Source of the DNA: CAYUCJ01 sp049282265
GTDB lineage: Bacteria > Desulfobacterota > DSM-4660 > Desulfatiglandales > Desulfatiglandaceae
Assembly: GCA_049282265.1 (NCBI GenBank)
Contig: JBAPTR010000141.1
Coordinates: forward strand, 1-5,224
Direction of reading: 5' to 3'
Length of the DNA: 5,224 nt
Part shown: piece after piece, positions 5,058 through 5,224 of the stretch
Layout: each line of letters begins with the position of its first letter
Numbering within the stretch: position 1 is the stretch's first letter
Made by a program: the position numbers and the translations under genes
The notes under the pieces: generated by a model
Database searches by the model: none
What the model was told of the DNA's origin: nothing
The model's input: the letters and a program-made list of their open reading frames with translations, nothing else

Positions 5058-5224
5058 CTAATCGGTTTTTCCCCCTTGATGTAGAATCCCATACAGCATG
5101 GCGGCAAGGGAGCGTTTGGTTTTCCGACTCTTGCGCCATGTCACGGGGTCCACATAATTTGTTCCCAACACCCACATTCCCTTTTCGGCGGCCATAGCCG
5201 CCTTTTCAACAGTAAAATAACTGG
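5058..5224 (-). CDS. Unrecognised protein, C-terminal part, possibly frameshifted
   Basis: The frame is open from the window edge to TAG at 5058-5060, giving 54 residues. It may begin outside the window or at ATG 5195, which has AAAAGG 5 nt upstream and would give 45 residues. The sequence is basic in the middle (WRKSRKTKRS), preceded by KAAMAAEKGMWVLGTNYVDP and followed by LAAMLYGILHQGGKTD. I do not recognise the family and see no membrane span. Just before the stop is a G5A5 run (minus strand, 5075-5066). Removing one base there would read through into PISPVSFDVVAGNPTKLQS and stop at TAA 5006-5008, a protein-like continuation that ends inside the hairpin repeat. The annotated end may therefore be a frameshift product. 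The gene converges on PAP2. Confidence 0.5.
   Translation of the reverse strand, partial: SYFTVEKAAMAAEKGMWVLGTNYVDPVTWRKSRKTKRSLAAMLYGILHQGGKTD

Overview
The window reads as ordinary bacterial chromosome with moderate GC, densely packed genes and Shine-Dalgarno-led starts. Gene style (a long GT4 glycosyltransferase, a heavy-metal-type OmpR/HisKA pair, a PAP2 membrane phosphatase) and the dispersed intergenic hairpin repeats suggest a Gram-negative, most likely a deltaproteobacterial/Desulfobacterota-like organism. That placement is an inference from gene style; there is no rRNA or other phylogenetic marker here.

Layout. Positions 1-798 (minus) hold the N-terminal two thirds of a GT4-family glycosyltransferase that runs off the left edge. 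A divergent intergenic region of about 270 bp follows, with three tandem 11-bp repeats and an extended -10 promoter just upstream of a two-component operon on the plus strand: an OmpR/PhoB-family response regulator (1072-1749) overlapping a membrane histidine kinase (1727-3124). Next, on the minus strand, come a PEMT/ICMT-like integral membrane methyltransferase (3206-3799) and, 40 bp upstream of it, a probable 49-residue single-span membrane protein (3840-3989). A large imperfect palindrome (about 3999-4196) separates these from a divergent plus-strand PAP2 phosphatase (4285-4983). The right edge holds the C-terminal end of an unrecognised minus-strand gene (stop at 5058), possibly frameshifted.

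Two copies of one hairpin-forming repeat (3151-3202 and 4940-5013) sit at the two convergent gene junctions in the same orientation. The second copy supplies the last dozen or so codons and the stop codon of the PAP2 gene.

How the parts may work together. The glycosyltransferase, membrane methyltransferase and PAP2 phosphatase all act on, or are compatible with, envelope lipids or polysaccharides. The TTTAAT-N5-GTTAAT-N5-GTTCAT array before the regulator has the half-site form and 11-bp spacing used by PmrA-like OmpR-family regulators. The simplest reading is an autoregulated two-component system among envelope-modification genes. That it controls these neighbours is inference. I see no tRNA, rRNA, CRISPR array, transposase or phage gene.
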